Shown here: positions 1 through 11,562 of the stretch, one piece after another
Layout of the letters: every line of letters begins with the position of its first letter
Position numbering within the stretch: the stretch's first letter is position 1
Program-made: the position numbers and the translations under genes
NCBI RefSeq assembly: GCF_000264905.1
Contig: NW_006763138.1
Location: forward strand, 1,567,216-1,631,215
Length of the DNA: 64,000 nucleotides
Direction of reading: 5' to 3'
DNA from: Stereum hirsutum FP-91666 SS1
Lineage: Eukaryota > Basidiomycota > Agaricomycetes > Russulales > Stereaceae
The notes under the pieces: model-generated
Database searches by the model: none
Seen by the model: the letters and a program-made list of their open reading frames with translations, nothing else
Told to the model about the DNA's origin: nothing

Positions 1-187
1 TAGAAACTAGTACGCCTCCATATTGCCTCCATATTTTCCTCCGTTTTCTATCCCTTTACTGTGCACCTGCCGCCTGGCTTTTACTATCTGCCTGGGCCGG
101 CACACATCTTCAATTCAGAAGAGTAAAAGATGGAAGGGAGTCAATGTCTCCTTTGACCTACGAGCGTTAAGTTAAGTTCCTAGGGAT

Positions 188-633
188 TACTACAGCGTAC
201 CCAGATGTGCAAATTCTGCGGTGCTCGAGCTCCTGTACTCTTTTAACATGCACCAGTGCCAATCTAAGTACACAGGCAGGTGGAAAAAACTCTAAACTAC
301 GCTTGACGATTTTATCGGGATTTTTTACTAGTAAGCTATGCTGTCGTCGACGTCGAGCGCGTCGACGAGTGCTTGCACCCAGTAATGCAAATTTTCACTT
401 TTGGCGGGCCGGAAGCCTTCCGACGCGCGTCGCAAGTCAAAAGTGCATACTTTCGACATTTTCGAGCATTTTGACGGGACATGCTCGATTTTCGCCAAAC
501 AAAGTACCCAGGGACGATAGTATGCTGTATTTACATGTCGAGGAATATTTTCAGGGGGAACGGGGGAGAACTCGAAGAGTAAAGTCAAAATTTGCACTTC
601 TGTAAGATTTGCACCTCTGGGTACGGGGTAGTA
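188..633. mobile_element. MITE-like non-autonomous element with terminal inverted repeats
   Basis: The left end (188-214) reads TACTACAGCGTACCCAGATG and on. The reverse complement of the right end (633 back to 607) begins TACTACCCCGTACCCAGAGG. About 24 of the first 27 positions match. The 446 bp between the ends has no convincing gene. Size and structure fit a miniature inverted-repeat DNA transposon. I could not find a clear target-site duplication next to the ends, so the exact borders and the superfamily are open. No second copy was noticed in this window. Confidence 0.5.
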
Positions 634-2462
634 CCGGACTGTGTGAACTAACACTGTATCATCACATCGATCGACCAGCGTTTCCTTTGGGATGGGGACT
701 TACCGAGTGCTAAGCAAGACTCGAAAAAAAATGGGGTGTCAGGCTCAGTCACTGCAAGTGAAGCTTAAAGGTCATCATCCCCAACGGATCAGAACTTCCC
801 TATAAGAATGCGGTGACAATGGTCTTCTGATTCGAAGTTCATAAGATTCGTGCGGTGCATCTTCACGCCTGATGTGACTCTTTCTGTTAATTTCGCTTGC
901 ATGATGAGCGTGAAAAGTCCACAAGAACTCTCTCCGAGCGCTCTTTGTGGTTCATTAAAGTCGGCAACGAGGCGTCGCATGGTTCAGCATGGAACGTAGT
1001 AATTCTCTGAACCCGACTCGGAAAGGCTGTAGGCCGACCTGACGGTGAAAGCATCACAATCGGACCCGTGTTGACATACCCGTTCTATTGTGGCCGAAAA
1101 CCATCGGAATTCACAAGGTCCGTTGATATTAACCGTTGAATGCCCCGTCCTGGACGTCGTTGGGTGCGCGGGGTCACTCCCGGGTGGCAGTCCCCAGGCT
1201 CGTCGAGAAATGTTTGTTTTAATTCAGGACCGCCTTGTGGTCATTCTCGCAGCTCCATTCTCCAATAAAGAGGATACACGAGACTGCAACCACCTAAGTA
1301 ACAATTTGCACGACACAGTATCGTGCATCGCGTTTTGCGTGCAAGGAACTTTAACTTGTCAATAGCACTCTGTCGAAGGCTGCCCATATGGGGATGTTCG
1401 ACACTGTATGGTCCACGCACAGACACTCGGGTGAGTGCGACACAGCCCTTGAACATGTATCCGTCTTGTGTTTCGCAGGACTTCATTGTCGTTTTGTTGC
1501 TTCCGAGGGCAATACCAGCGGAGCGGAGGCAATTTACGTGACTCGGAGAACGTCCCGCATGAATCAATGCGCCACTGACACATGGGATCCAAGTGATAGT
1601 GGTTTGGCACAAGATTATGCATGCAAGGGTGGAGAGGCTGCTATACTTGTCACTAAATGAAAAGAGGTGTGTATAATACAGCCTCTCTCGTCTCTCATCA
1701 CATTCTGATGTCGCTTGAATATCCATACAGTAACGTTGTTGTAGGGTCGAAGATTTCTGTGGAGGCGGGTACCGCTTAGGCGCAGCTACACTGTGAGAAC
1801 CTGAGCACGACGAAAACGGTGGGGAACGTCTCCCCAGACGTTCTTTTTGGCTGTGCGTGCTAGGACACTCACAACCTGGGGATCGTCGTGATTTGAGCTC
1901 CGAACTCGACGGAGCGGAGTGGCATGTGGACCTCGAGGATCTTTCGCACAAGGACGCAGGTATATATAGCATGTTGAGAACAGGCACGTAGTCCGGGCTA
2001 ACAAAAGAGCCGTGTGAGAGACGAGGCTATGGTCCCACGTTCAATGTCAGATGCAAGGTAGCGGCGCAAGGAAAAAACCGACAAAGAGGCGAGGCGAGGC
2101 GAGGGGAAGGCTGTAGGGAGTGAAACGGGCATCTGTGATTGTAGAATACAAAGTATACGGGAAAGCAGACAACGAGAACATGGGAAAGCAGACAACGAGA
2201 ACATGGGAAAGCAGACACCAGAGCGTGTGAAATCATAAGTGCGACAGAGCAGAGAAAGGTGATGGACAATGGGAAACGTTTCGAAGTAGAGAAGCCTTCG
2301 GGGTCCACCAGGAAGAGTATCCGGCTACAAGCACTATACAATACAGTACGGCTAGCGAGACATAGTGGTTCAAACGAGAAAAAAATGCATGAGGACGCAT
2401 CCCCCAAACCCCAAATACACAAACAAGCTCAGTCTTCTTTCGTAATCCCACCCAACGTGAGA
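634..2462. other. Gene-poor stretch, no supported gene
   Basis: No open frame here has a recognisable family, a signal peptide or convincing splice sites. The longest open frame (minus strand, about 1241-1987) opens at GTG rather than ATG and has low-complexity, Cys/Ser/Arg-rich content of the kind expected from a shadow frame. The part near 2030-2460 is probably 3' flank of the small membrane-protein gene that ends at 2463. Confidence 0.5.
2159..2220. repeat. Short tandem repeat, 23 bp unit
   Basis: Two perfect 23 bp units (2159-2181 and 2182-2204, beginning gggaaagcagacaacgagaa) are followed by a partial third unit to about 2220. A short gaggc repeat lies just before it (about 2089-2105). 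Confidence 0.85.
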
Positions 2463-3124
2463 TCAAACCTGATCCGTAATGTCTCGCTCTCCTTGAGAGT
2501 CTTCTAAGCCGCGCCTCCCATCGACTATAGCACCAGATTCTGGATCTTTTCCGCGGTGAAAATATATGTCCGACGAAAATATATCGGTCGAGGTATTATG
2601 GGAGCCTGATGCCATCGTAGGCGTCTCTCGGTCGGCAGTCAATCCTGTCGCTGACAAGACGGGAATACGATAGGCCTGATCTGCAGCCTCAGCGTGCGGA
2701 TCAAGTGGCGATTCTGCGACGATGGCTTCTCGTCAGGCCTCTTTATCAAGGCCGGTAATGTTTCACTCACCGACTCGACCGCGCGCTGATAAGGAGACAT
2801 CAACCTCTTGACGTTGAGGTAGTGGCTCGTCCCTCCAGAGCCGGCACATGGCTGCTACCAACGCCCCCAGCCCGACTATTGGAACGCGGTATCAAGTTGG
2901 ATACCACGAGAGCCATGGAAGGGACGGTACTCACAAACTGCCACAGCGATGGCGACCGCGGCGACTGGCGACAAGCTGTGTGACTGGTCACTAGATGGAT
3001 TTCCGTCTGTGTCGCGGGTCGCGGGGTCCGGGTGGACCACAGGAAGGGCAAGGGCCACGCTCATCGTGAAGAGCACTGGGAAGAAGACGTATAGGACGTG
3101 CCGGAGAGGGGAAAGGAGACGCAT
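2463..3124 (-). CDS. Small single-pass membrane protein, family member A
   Basis: Three exons: 3124-2935, 2875-2771 and 2713-2463. The spliced frame is 546 nt, encoding 181 residues. Both introns are about 57-59 nt with gtgagt donors and tag/cag acceptors. The protein opens with a hydrophobic signal-like stretch (VLYVFFPVLFTMSVALALP), then a short polar segment, then a membrane segment of about 24 residues (AAVAIAVAVFGLGALVAA) followed by the positive CRLWRDE. The tail of about 100 residues is polar and acidic and is predicted to be cytosolic. Intron 1 cuts the membrane segment in phase 1, as in the related genes at 7041, 9436 and 11563. A catatatg element lies about 45 bp upstream. No known domain was recognised, so the function is unknown. 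Confidence 0.55.
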
Positions 3125-6100
3125 AGGTAGGACAGACTGGCACTAGATCGCAAGGTATGGCTGTCATATATGCTCGGTCAAGCAGCAGTATCACGAGCCG
3201 ACGACAAGTATCGCCTCTGAGCATGGCATGCTTTGAAAGAGGGTGCCGAGGAAAGAAAAAAACTGAGCTAATTGTTCTCCTTGGGCGATATGAAAGTTAC
3301 GTGGCGCACCTTTTCAAGTCACGACATTCCAAATGAACTTCTAGTTTATTGGACCAGAATGATTACACCGCTGACTTTCATACAATGCTTAGGACGAGCC
3401 GTAGATAGAGCGAAGGGTCGAGACGTGGGGGAGGAGGATCCTGTAAAGTGCGTTGCCGCAGTAGGGGGGACACGGAAGGATGGACGATGGTCCCACGATA
3501 GCGCTCCCATAGGCCGTGTACATGAGCAGACTCGATAAGAGTAGTTATAAATGATTGTATTTCAACTTCGCTGGCGATCTTCGGAGTTGAATTGGGGGAT
3601 TAAGAAAAGCGACTGCCTTTAAGCAAGAATAAAAGAGAACGAGCGAGGGAGTGAGCGGGTAACGGGCGCCTGCCAGCGGCACTGCGTGGAAAACAGCAGA
3701 AGGCCCAACATCAGGCCGCTCTCATCCCTTCCACACCCATCATCCCTTCCACGACCATCATCCCCAAGAAATCCATGCACAATGGCAACGGCCAGCTTGA
3801 CAGCGTCGTCGTGTTTTGCAGTGTCACCCCTACATTATTCACGGATATCCCACAAGAATTCATCAGCTGCTCGTCATAGCCGAGGACAACCTTCATCACA
3901 TATATCTGCGGGGCACCCTGTCTCACACACCGACAACCGAGACGAACTACGCCTTCACCCTATTCGATTCGACGCATAAGCGCAAGCACTGGAAGTGTAG
4001 CCGAAAGCTACCCATTAAAGCTTGCATCACCCAGTAAGGCCCTTCACTCATCGTTACTTGGACCCACGGGACCTCAGTCACCAATATCGGCATCCTCATC
4101 GCTTGTACGCTACTGCCAACCGTGGTAGACAGCTGAATCTACAACGTTGGGCAGTATCGAACAGCGAGAGACTGCGTCGTGAAATTACGGTATGTCCCTG
4201 TGAGCCGCATCGACCATGGGCAGATGGTAAGCTCCCTCGTCCCACAGTGACGCGCGTCGGCCCACCCATGATGGAGCTCTAGCAATCCAACATCAAAGAA
4301 TGTTCATTAAAATCGCCGTATGATACGGTCGGTGCGAATGCTATGGATCATGGTGGGCACAGAGTTCCGTCCTGCGCCTCTAGCTCCAAGCTTCTCAATT
4401 CAGACAGAGATAGATGGTGGCTGACCGTTACGGTATTCCCGCAATCCACAAAAAACCGCTCCCGCTTCAACGCGTCTTCTAGCATGGAAGTTCACCAACA
4501 AGGCCTAACCCGCGGACTCCCGGGTCATGGGCTTGTGCGCGTACTACACGACGCTCAGCATCATACGGGAGAGCATTCAGCGAGCTGTCTTCGTCGCACA
4601 CATCACACAGACTATAGTGGCTGGTAGGTGGCTGGCGCCACATATGGCGATCCGACACGACAGTAGCGGAGGAAGTGCACAGAGCTCAGGCCCGCCTCAG
4701 CGGCCTCACACGCCGGTCAACTTTGTATAACCGTTTTGCCACAGACGTCATGTAGCCGCAATAATCAGACTGTTTTTGGGTCAGTGGCCAGTTATAGACC
4801 TATTTATACGCTCAGCAAATGTCGAGAAGAAGACGTTTTCTGCGAGGTGAGCCCGCTCAGACCAGAGTACTACTGTGCAGCCCTTGCATTTCCTGCTCGT
4901 CGAGGTCTGGGCAGCGATACTTACCTGTCTCTCCTTCCCATCAGGGTTGCAAGATGTCTTCCTGCTAGAACGCTCTATCCAGCTCATACTACGATCTCCA
5001 TCATAGAATCGTAACAAATGCAGCACTCACAGGTCATTTCGCGGTAGTCACGGGCAAATTATCTTCGGGTTTGATCAACTCCTGGGACCACTATGGGTGA
5101 CTTTTGACGGAAGGCCAACGGTAGCATTAGCAGGAGATAGAAAGTCGAAGATATCAACTTCACCTCGAGAATTCTGGTTCATCGGACTCGCATCGTCGAC
5201 GTCGAGCTCAAGTCGAGCTCATTGTGCTCGACATTTTCGCAGCCATCGGAAGCCTCCGCTACCCCGATCCCGGGGCCCGGCCGGGCCACAACCGAGAGGA
5301 GTGCCGCGGCGGTTGAAATTGCCACGTCATGTCAGCGAATTTCTCTTTGGTTTCTTTCTTCCTCTCTAATTTTGCTTCCGCTTGGAAACTCTTTCGTGAG
5401 AGTGTCAACAATAACTCGTACTTCATCTCCAAGGCCGCGAGGCACTATGCATTGGGATACCGACGTTCTAGGATGGCTCTGTGATCATTCCGCCTCGATT
5501 TTCGGTCCTAAGGCTCATCGCGCCCTCAAGGACCCATCCGATTGTGAGTTCTCCTTCACAGTACAGATGCTGCGCCGACTGTTGGGAGCGCCCAACTGTA
5601 TTCCAGAATTACATGACTGCTTGAACATTGAAGGCTGTAGCGTTGTCTACGTACTAGACGCCATATAACGACGTGAAACATTTCCATATCATCCCCTTTA
5701 CTCGCCCCATGGGGTCGACGTCGGAGAGATCGCAGGCACCGAGGAGACAGGTTCCATTCTCTTTCGAAGTTGAGTCGAACTGAGTCCCCGAGTCGACGGA
5801 ATAATTTTTGGTGACCGTTGGCTATGTACGATCTACTCCACGAGGTCCACAGCCATGGTCGTGACGCATTCTCGGCCGCTGGCCCGTAGCATCCACGAGG
5901 TTCGTGCGTGGCGAATAATGGAGGTGTATTTACGTGTGTAGGCGTATTAGGTTGCTGTTCATAGCCTCGACTTTACAAATCGCCAGTTGTGGTGCTGAAG
6001 GAGCATGCGCTCGACGCACAAGGCGTTCTACTTGGAAACACTTCCAGTGGAAGCGGTCCTCCGTAGTGTCGCTCCTACATTCTCCGACTGTACATTTCAC

Positions 6101-7040
6101 GCGACAGTCCATCGGCGTCGGTATCAGTGTGTGTCAGCCTCGTTCTGTGGTTGGTTGACCGTACACAGACAACAGTGCGCACACCGCCTTGCGATCCCGC
6201 TCGCCACCCAATGAGCCACTCATTCCGGACCGCATTCTTCATCTCAACGCTCCCACACCACTTACCCCTATGAGTTTCCCGAGGCGCCCTGTACAAGGTT
6301 CAGTATTGCGTCACGTTTGTTTCTTGCAGCTGTTCTACAGTCTGGACTCTCCGCCCTAGGATATCAGTGGCACAGCTGGCGAAAAGGGGTCAGAGCTCCT
6401 CCGGGACTTATCTCCGCGTCAGTCGGAACCAGCGCTGGTGTTCGCAGTCGTGTGTCTGTATGGACCATGAATAGAAGTGTACCATGAGCGACTGTATCCC
6501 GCGATACATTAGCGCATTGTGAGGTCGCGCAGCTGCTGGCGTTGCTGAAACAGAACATTGCGAGAAGAGGAAACACGAGGATGCCTGCACACAATGATGC
6601 TGTGAAAAGTGCGAAAAGAAGAATGGCAAAGCAGTACGCAGAGCGATCGTTCGTGGTGAGATGAGATGAGAGATGATAGGGAGATGGGTCATGATAGAGA
6701 GAAGCGTCCATCCAGCGCGAAGAGTATAACGAAGAATAATGTGAAGAAGAAAGAAAATGATGGCTACTGGCAGGGCTCTACGTGTACACACAAAGTGGCA
6801 GTAAAACTTGCAGAGTCCATACGATGCATGAGATATGGCGATACGGAATGCGATGGAGTGTTATATGATGATATGGAAAGATGCAGACAGGGCAATAGAA
6901 AGATGAAGACAGAGCAATGCAAAAAAAAAGTGAACGATAATGCCGTAAGACCTACATGGACCAGTGGGTCAGTATATACATGGGACAGATAAACGTCGTA
7001 CGCACCGACGACTGATACAAAGTAGGGCGACGGAGGCTGC
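3125..7040. other. 3.9 kb with only weak coding signals
   Basis: Nothing here is recognisable. Scattered splice-like signals occur on the minus strand (for example gtgagt near 5033 and gtaagt near 4924), but every frame through the supposed exons has stops. This may be decayed gene sequence. A minus-strand open frame near 6711-6364 contains a hydrophobic run without a convincing start context. A GC-rich patch with nested palindromes lies near 5267-5290. Confidence 0.4.
5447..5668 (+). CDS. Possible short ORF, 73 residues, no known family
   Basis: An ATG at 5447 opens 73 codons with a protein-like composition (start MHWDTDVLGWLCDHSAS, end VVYVLDAI). There is no recognised domain, no signal peptide and no clear upstream exon. 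It could be a real small gene, the last exon of a longer one, or chance. It is listed only because it reads better than the surrounding frames. Confidence 0.18.
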   Translation: MHWDTDVLGWLCDHSASIFGPKAHRALKDPSDCEFSFTVQMLRRLLGAPNCIPELHDCLNIEGCSVVYVLDAI

Positions 7041-7786
7041 TCAGTGGTTATGCGAACTGGTCGATGACCCTTCGCCTCTGTCATCACTGTACTCTGACTC
7101 TGTCCCGTCCGTGGAGATGGTCTTGCCCATGTCGGTGACATCCAGCTCGATGGACTTGTCGTCTTTGGCAGAGACGACTTCGATGTTGGGAGTGGTGGTG
7201 AAGGACAACGGGATAGGTCGGACGGAATGGGGAACAGGAGTCGCGATCAACGGTGAGGGCATTGCCACAGCACGGTCGCAGACGGCATCCAAAGCAGCAA
7301 CGGCTCTGGAGTGGACGTGGTCGACGGTCCCGGGCCCGATACCGATGAGGAAGACAGTGAATTCTGAGGAAGACCACGTTGAGTGTGGCGTCCAGGGAGA
7401 TAAACACGACCATGCCAACTATGGCGATGGATTGTGGGTGACACCGGTGTCGAGGACTCACTCTTCGCTTGAACCAATGTTGGTTCGACCATCGCCCGCC
7501 ACCCGTGAGCACGTACCCCGAACGCAGCAACAGTTAATAACATCCCGCCCACTAAAAGTGATTCGAGCGGACGTGAGTGTTCGATGAGATACTATGCAAC
7601 GCTAGACAACCCACAGACTACGGGTCCGACGATGAGGCCCACAAGGGGGCTTAAACTGTGGGACGGAGCGGGCTCGACCCCCTCCGAGGCGGCAGTAGAA
7701 GTCGAATTGGCTGGGAAGGGTGAGCCCACGACGGCGGTGGCGGCGCAGGTGAGCAGGAGGACGAGAAAGTCGTGAAGGGAGGTCAT
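7041..7786 (-). CDS. Small single-pass membrane protein, family member B
   Basis: Model: exons 7786-7615, 7551-7462 and 7363-7041; 585 nt, 194 residues. It has a signal peptide (FLVLLLTCAATAVVGSPFP), a short Ser/Thr/Pro lumenal part ending SHSLSP, a membrane segment (LVGLIVGPVVLGGMLLTVAA) and then RAHGWRAM. Intron 1 enters the membrane segment in phase 1. The second exon is 90 nt, and the last coding block is 323 nt, the same lengths as in gene C at 9436. Its C-terminal part matches gene C: an ALDAVCD block and the ending DDRGEGSSTSSHNH against NDRGEGSSTGSHTLH. Intron 2 (99 nt) has an alternative internal acceptor, so the exon 3 start is the least certain point. Function unknown. Confidence 0.55.
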
Positions 7787-9435
7787 GGTTGAGCGGCGAA
7801 CGAAGAAGAGGAAGAGGGGGTTGGGCTGTGAGTGCTAGATGGGGCTTATAAGCAAGAATAGGAATTAATGGAACGTGAGGCGTATTAGAGACACGGATGG
7901 CGGTGCTCAAGTCTCACCGACGTTAAGCCTGAGTCCCGGCCCCGGAACCACATATGACTCCCTCAGCCAAAGATTACGATTGTGCATGCGCTCCTAGAAT
8001 ACACTTGACGACCCCTCCATGTTCTCTCTGTCGCGGCGTATACTACAATCACAAACTGAAGGAGCTAATGTGAGCCCAGATGAACATCGGAATAGATGTC
8101 GATAGAGATAACAGACGTACACAGGCTCTGGTCGACTCGCTTCAGAGCCCAATACAGATCCTTCGATGGATCCTGGTACAGATCCACGAGGCCTTGAAAC
8201 CCGACACCATTACTCCAGCTCCGCGGGTCCTGCGTCCTTCAAAAAATTCTCAAAAATGCTGAGGCGATTGTGTGGAATGGAAAGAGTGGCAGAGTGGCAG
8301 AGAGTGTTGATGGTAGAGGAGAGAACAAAGGATGCGATTGACGCTACATATGTAAAAGTGAATCATGGCGATGACGCGGACAGCCTGGGAGTATTTTACG
8401 AGATTGCCCAAACGTGGTCTATACGGCCCAAGAGCCACATGAAGCTGTATCAGCCTCATGGAGGGATATCGATGTGGCCATTTCTGTGCAGAACCTATCT
8501 CAAGCAGACCACCACGCTATTCATCGGTTACCGTTCTCTGCTGTCTACTGCAGCAGAAGCATTGCAGAAACGTGTCAAATCATCCTCCAGTATACTCAGG
8601 ACTCGAAGTCCGCTGGCAAGTCTCTCGCTGCAGTGCTTGTACCAAAGGTCTTACGATGATTACACAGCCAGACGGCGTGCGTACATCGCCTGGTATCACA
8701 GAAAAGATGTACCACATAGTAAGCATAAAGGTATCGTGCGAACTTGAAGCACTAGGAAGGTGGTCCGGGTTATACGTATAGTACCAAGCCTCCTTTGTTG
8801 GATTAGGGTTTGTCCCGGGAGCGTAAAATGATACGGCCGGCATGTGTCGCTTCATGCAGATAAGCAAGTAAATGAGCAAAGGATTTTCATCGCGTTCGTA
8901 AGTCAATGAGAGGATGAGAGTAGGCAACAAAAAGCTTCCGCGGAATCGACAATATTGTCAAAGCGCGACGCGTCAAACTCCGCGTGAAAAATTGAGTGCG
9001 CGGATCGCCAGCGGAAGGGCGCGCCACATTCGAACGTCGTCACGCCACAATATTGACTCGCCTAGAATAATACAGAAGTATGTAGAATCAAAGATTGTAG
9101 ACGGTGCTTGAGATTTTAATACGTGCAACGCGAAACAATAGCAAAAAATAACTCGGGTATAAAGCAATCAAAAAAACAGGACTCGAACGATACTAAAGGA
9201 TACAAGATACGCGCATACGCTGGGATACAAGGATACAATGTAAAAGCCGACTCAGGAAGCCATGTCCAAACACAGGAAGCTGGATTAATGGTGTGAATTT
9301 GACGCCATCAGTTGCGGTGGAGCCTCGCACATGAAACCTATGACTTTTGAAAAAAGTAGCGTCAGAATGAATGCTGCTATGATGGAGGAAGCACGGAACG
9401 TACGATACAAGAACAGTTCGATGATACTTGCGACC
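7787..9435. other. Intergenic stretch with one unassigned open frame
   Basis: A plus-strand open frame spans 8166-8747 (193 codons), and an overlapping frame at 8414-8659 (containing QNLSQADHHAIHRLPF) also reads like protein. Neither has a recognised domain, and the two overlap in different frames, so at most one is real. Around 8949-8960 there is a perfect 12 bp palindrome, GACAATATTGTC. Several ggatacaa copies lie at 9198-9240. Confidence 0.35.
7845..7850 (-). promoter_or_regulatory. Probable TATA element of the gene starting at 7786
   Basis: On the minus strand this reads TATAAG, about 60 bp upstream of the ATG at 7786. Confidence 0.4.
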
Positions 9436-10201
9436 TCAATGAAGGGTGTGTGAGCCTGTGGACGATCCTTCACCTCGATCATTTATATCACGCCCGGTCA
9501 TCAACATAGTGCTTCTTCCCATCCACCGTAGCTCAACAACTTCTCCAGCATTGTGCCCAGGCCCTCCGAACGAGATGTCAAAGGGCAGTGCTTGCTCAAC
9601 GGATTGTGTGATGCTCGAGGATTGTACGACGACTCCAACGGGTTCCATAGCGTCGAGGTAATCACACAGACAGTCGAGCGCACCAACAATGTTGGAGCGA
9701 TATTCTCGACGGGCGGCCAGCACAAGCCTCAACATTCCTGTAAACATTGATGGATCAATAAAAGAGAATGACGCAACCATGTAGCTACGAACCTGTCAAA
9801 TAACGGAACAGCCCTGTGGAGTAGACTTTTGTAAGGGCCTGGTCCTCGAGTGAAGAGGCATCCGACATACCAGATGAAAGGCCACACACTGCCCTCGCCA
9901 TACTTCTCCACCCACACTTCCACAGAAGGAACCCAGTCACGAATATAATGACGACGCATACTAAATTTGGTGCATAGTAAGCGCCGGCATAAATATATCC
10001 ATAAAATCAAGCGGACACACCGACAGCGACCGCGACCTTGACGGCATCGAACAAGTCCAGCCCCTGTGATTCGTCACCTCCTTCATCAGGCTCGGTATCG
10101 AAGTCACGAGCGCCCCCTATGGAGCTGTCGTAGACCGGACTTGGAGAAAGGTTGGCGACGATGACAAGAGAAAGGAGAAAGAGAAGAAGAGCGGCAAGCA
10201 T
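9436..10201 (-). CDS. Small single-pass membrane protein, family member C
   Basis: Four exons: 10201-10021, 9960-9871, 9813-9793 (only 21 nt) and 9737-9436; 594 nt, 197 residues. The ATG at 10201 is chosen because the longer open frame upstream starts at GTG. The signal peptide is MLAALLLFLLSLVIVANLSP, followed by an acidic lumenal stretch (EPDEGGDESQG). The membrane segment is VKVAVAVVCVVIIFVTGFLL, then WKCGWRSMAR, then a cytosolic tail with an RSNIVGALDCLCD block and the end NDRGEGSSTGSHTLH. The phase-1 intron splits the membrane segment as in its relatives. It is the closest relative of gene B (7041-7786). A cytttaaag-type element lies about 67 bp upstream. Function unknown. Confidence 0.6.
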
Positions 10202-10727
10202 GGAGAAGGGTAGAGTTGGTGGGGGCGTACAGAGGACGTGGGGAGACGCAGCCACTGGGCTCAGAGCCTTTAAAGACTGCAGTGTGGGATGATTATTGGA
10301 TGCGATGCACTCATCCTAGGATGACAAGTTGGCGCAGTGAATTCACGGGCTCGTAAGACATGCTCACATCTAGTGTTTCTATCTCCTTTGCTGGGCACTA
10401 TGTGAAAGTCGGAGGATGTGGTAGCGTCCTATATTTGAACCAGAGGACTCCGAGGGACGGAAGATATTATGTTGCAGGCACCCGACAACCCCTCCATCCT
10501 GGTGGCAATATGAAGTCGTCCATCTCCTGGTCGTCCCGATTCCTCGTCCGCGCCACCCACCTCCTTCAGAGCGACCTGATCGAAGTTTCGGAGGAAGAAA
10601 AAGCCTGTGCAACAGGAAAGAAGAACGGAGAGGGCCTAGAGCAGGAAGAGTTCGAGGAAAGGACAGTGAGCGCTTTACGATTAGCTGACGGGCTATTTGC
10701 GGATGGAAGATTATGACGACAGGCGCG

Positions 10728-11228
10728 CTACGGTCGCCCGACCCTCAACAACCCCTCAACTCGAAAGGCGCACCGTTGTCGATGCGGCACTGAAAATAAG
10801 CGTCTGCCATAAGAGACGTCAAAGTACCAGGTTGATGGAATGTAACACTAACCAATTCGGTGCACGCCGGTCTGATAACAGAGCGTAACTTGCTTCTTCC
10901 ACAGAAAATTTAGCCCTATGTCTCGAGACGTCCGAAGAACCCGTAGATTGATCAAGCAAGCGCTTGTGGCGTACCCAGCTGGGGATGTCCAAAGGAGCTC
11001 AAAGAAAATCGGGTTCCCAAGAATACCTACGGCGATCAGTGAGATACCATTCAGGTGGTTCCTTGTAAAAGGCGCGGAAAGAATCATGATGAGACGGCAG
11101 GACGGTGTGTCAAACGAAAGGAGATGTTTCGAAAGAACTCCTCTGGAACGGTGGGCGCATGACAGTGAATGGAGAGAAGTAAATGCTATTGCGAAGACGG
11201 AGTCACTGATGCATAAGTACGAAAACAA
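10728..11228 (-). pseudogene. Possible relic of the small membrane-protein family
   Basis: Reading the minus strand from 11228, a hydrophobic leader-like stretch (SDSVFAIAFTSLHSLSCA) is followed, after about 40 residues, by ISLIAV and a candidate phase-1 donor (gtattc). A cccag acceptor then continues with AGYATSACLINLRVLR. This is the layout of the neighbouring family members. However, the leader frame begins with TTG, no in-frame ATG lies upstream, and the later splice sites are poor. It is either a decayed copy or a chance resemblance. Confidence 0.25.
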
Positions 11229-11562
11229 AAAAATGTTGAACAGATATGGATAGTCGCCGGACGGGCGTGAACCCTAAAGGCTCTTGACTTCTCTTGGCGA
11301 TGAACAGAACCTAGAACGCTTGGGGAGAAACAACAGCAGTAACACGGAAGACGGCGAGGTACTGAACTTGTGGGACCAAGGTCCTGAAGCCGAGGTCATG
11401 CGAGGCATATGAGCCGATTGGGGGTATAGGTCCTGAGCAGCGTCAAAACGCAAAATGACTGTGTGCATAAGCGAAGGGTGGTCAGTACGATCCAGACCCG
11501 AACAGGAAGTGGTGAGTGCATTACGCAGAGGGCCACTGACGCCCCGTCCCGGATCCTTTCCA

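Noticed and set aside
1241..1987. Long minus-strand open frame, 248 codons
   Set aside because: It starts with GTG, has no domain, and its composition resembles a shadow frame. No splice structure supports it.
5267..5290. GC-rich nested palindrome
   Set aside because: Too short and simple to assign; may be chance in a GC-rich patch.
8166..8747. Plus-strand open frame of 193 codons
   Set aside because: No recognisable domain, and an overlapping frame looks equally protein-like, so neither can be preferred.
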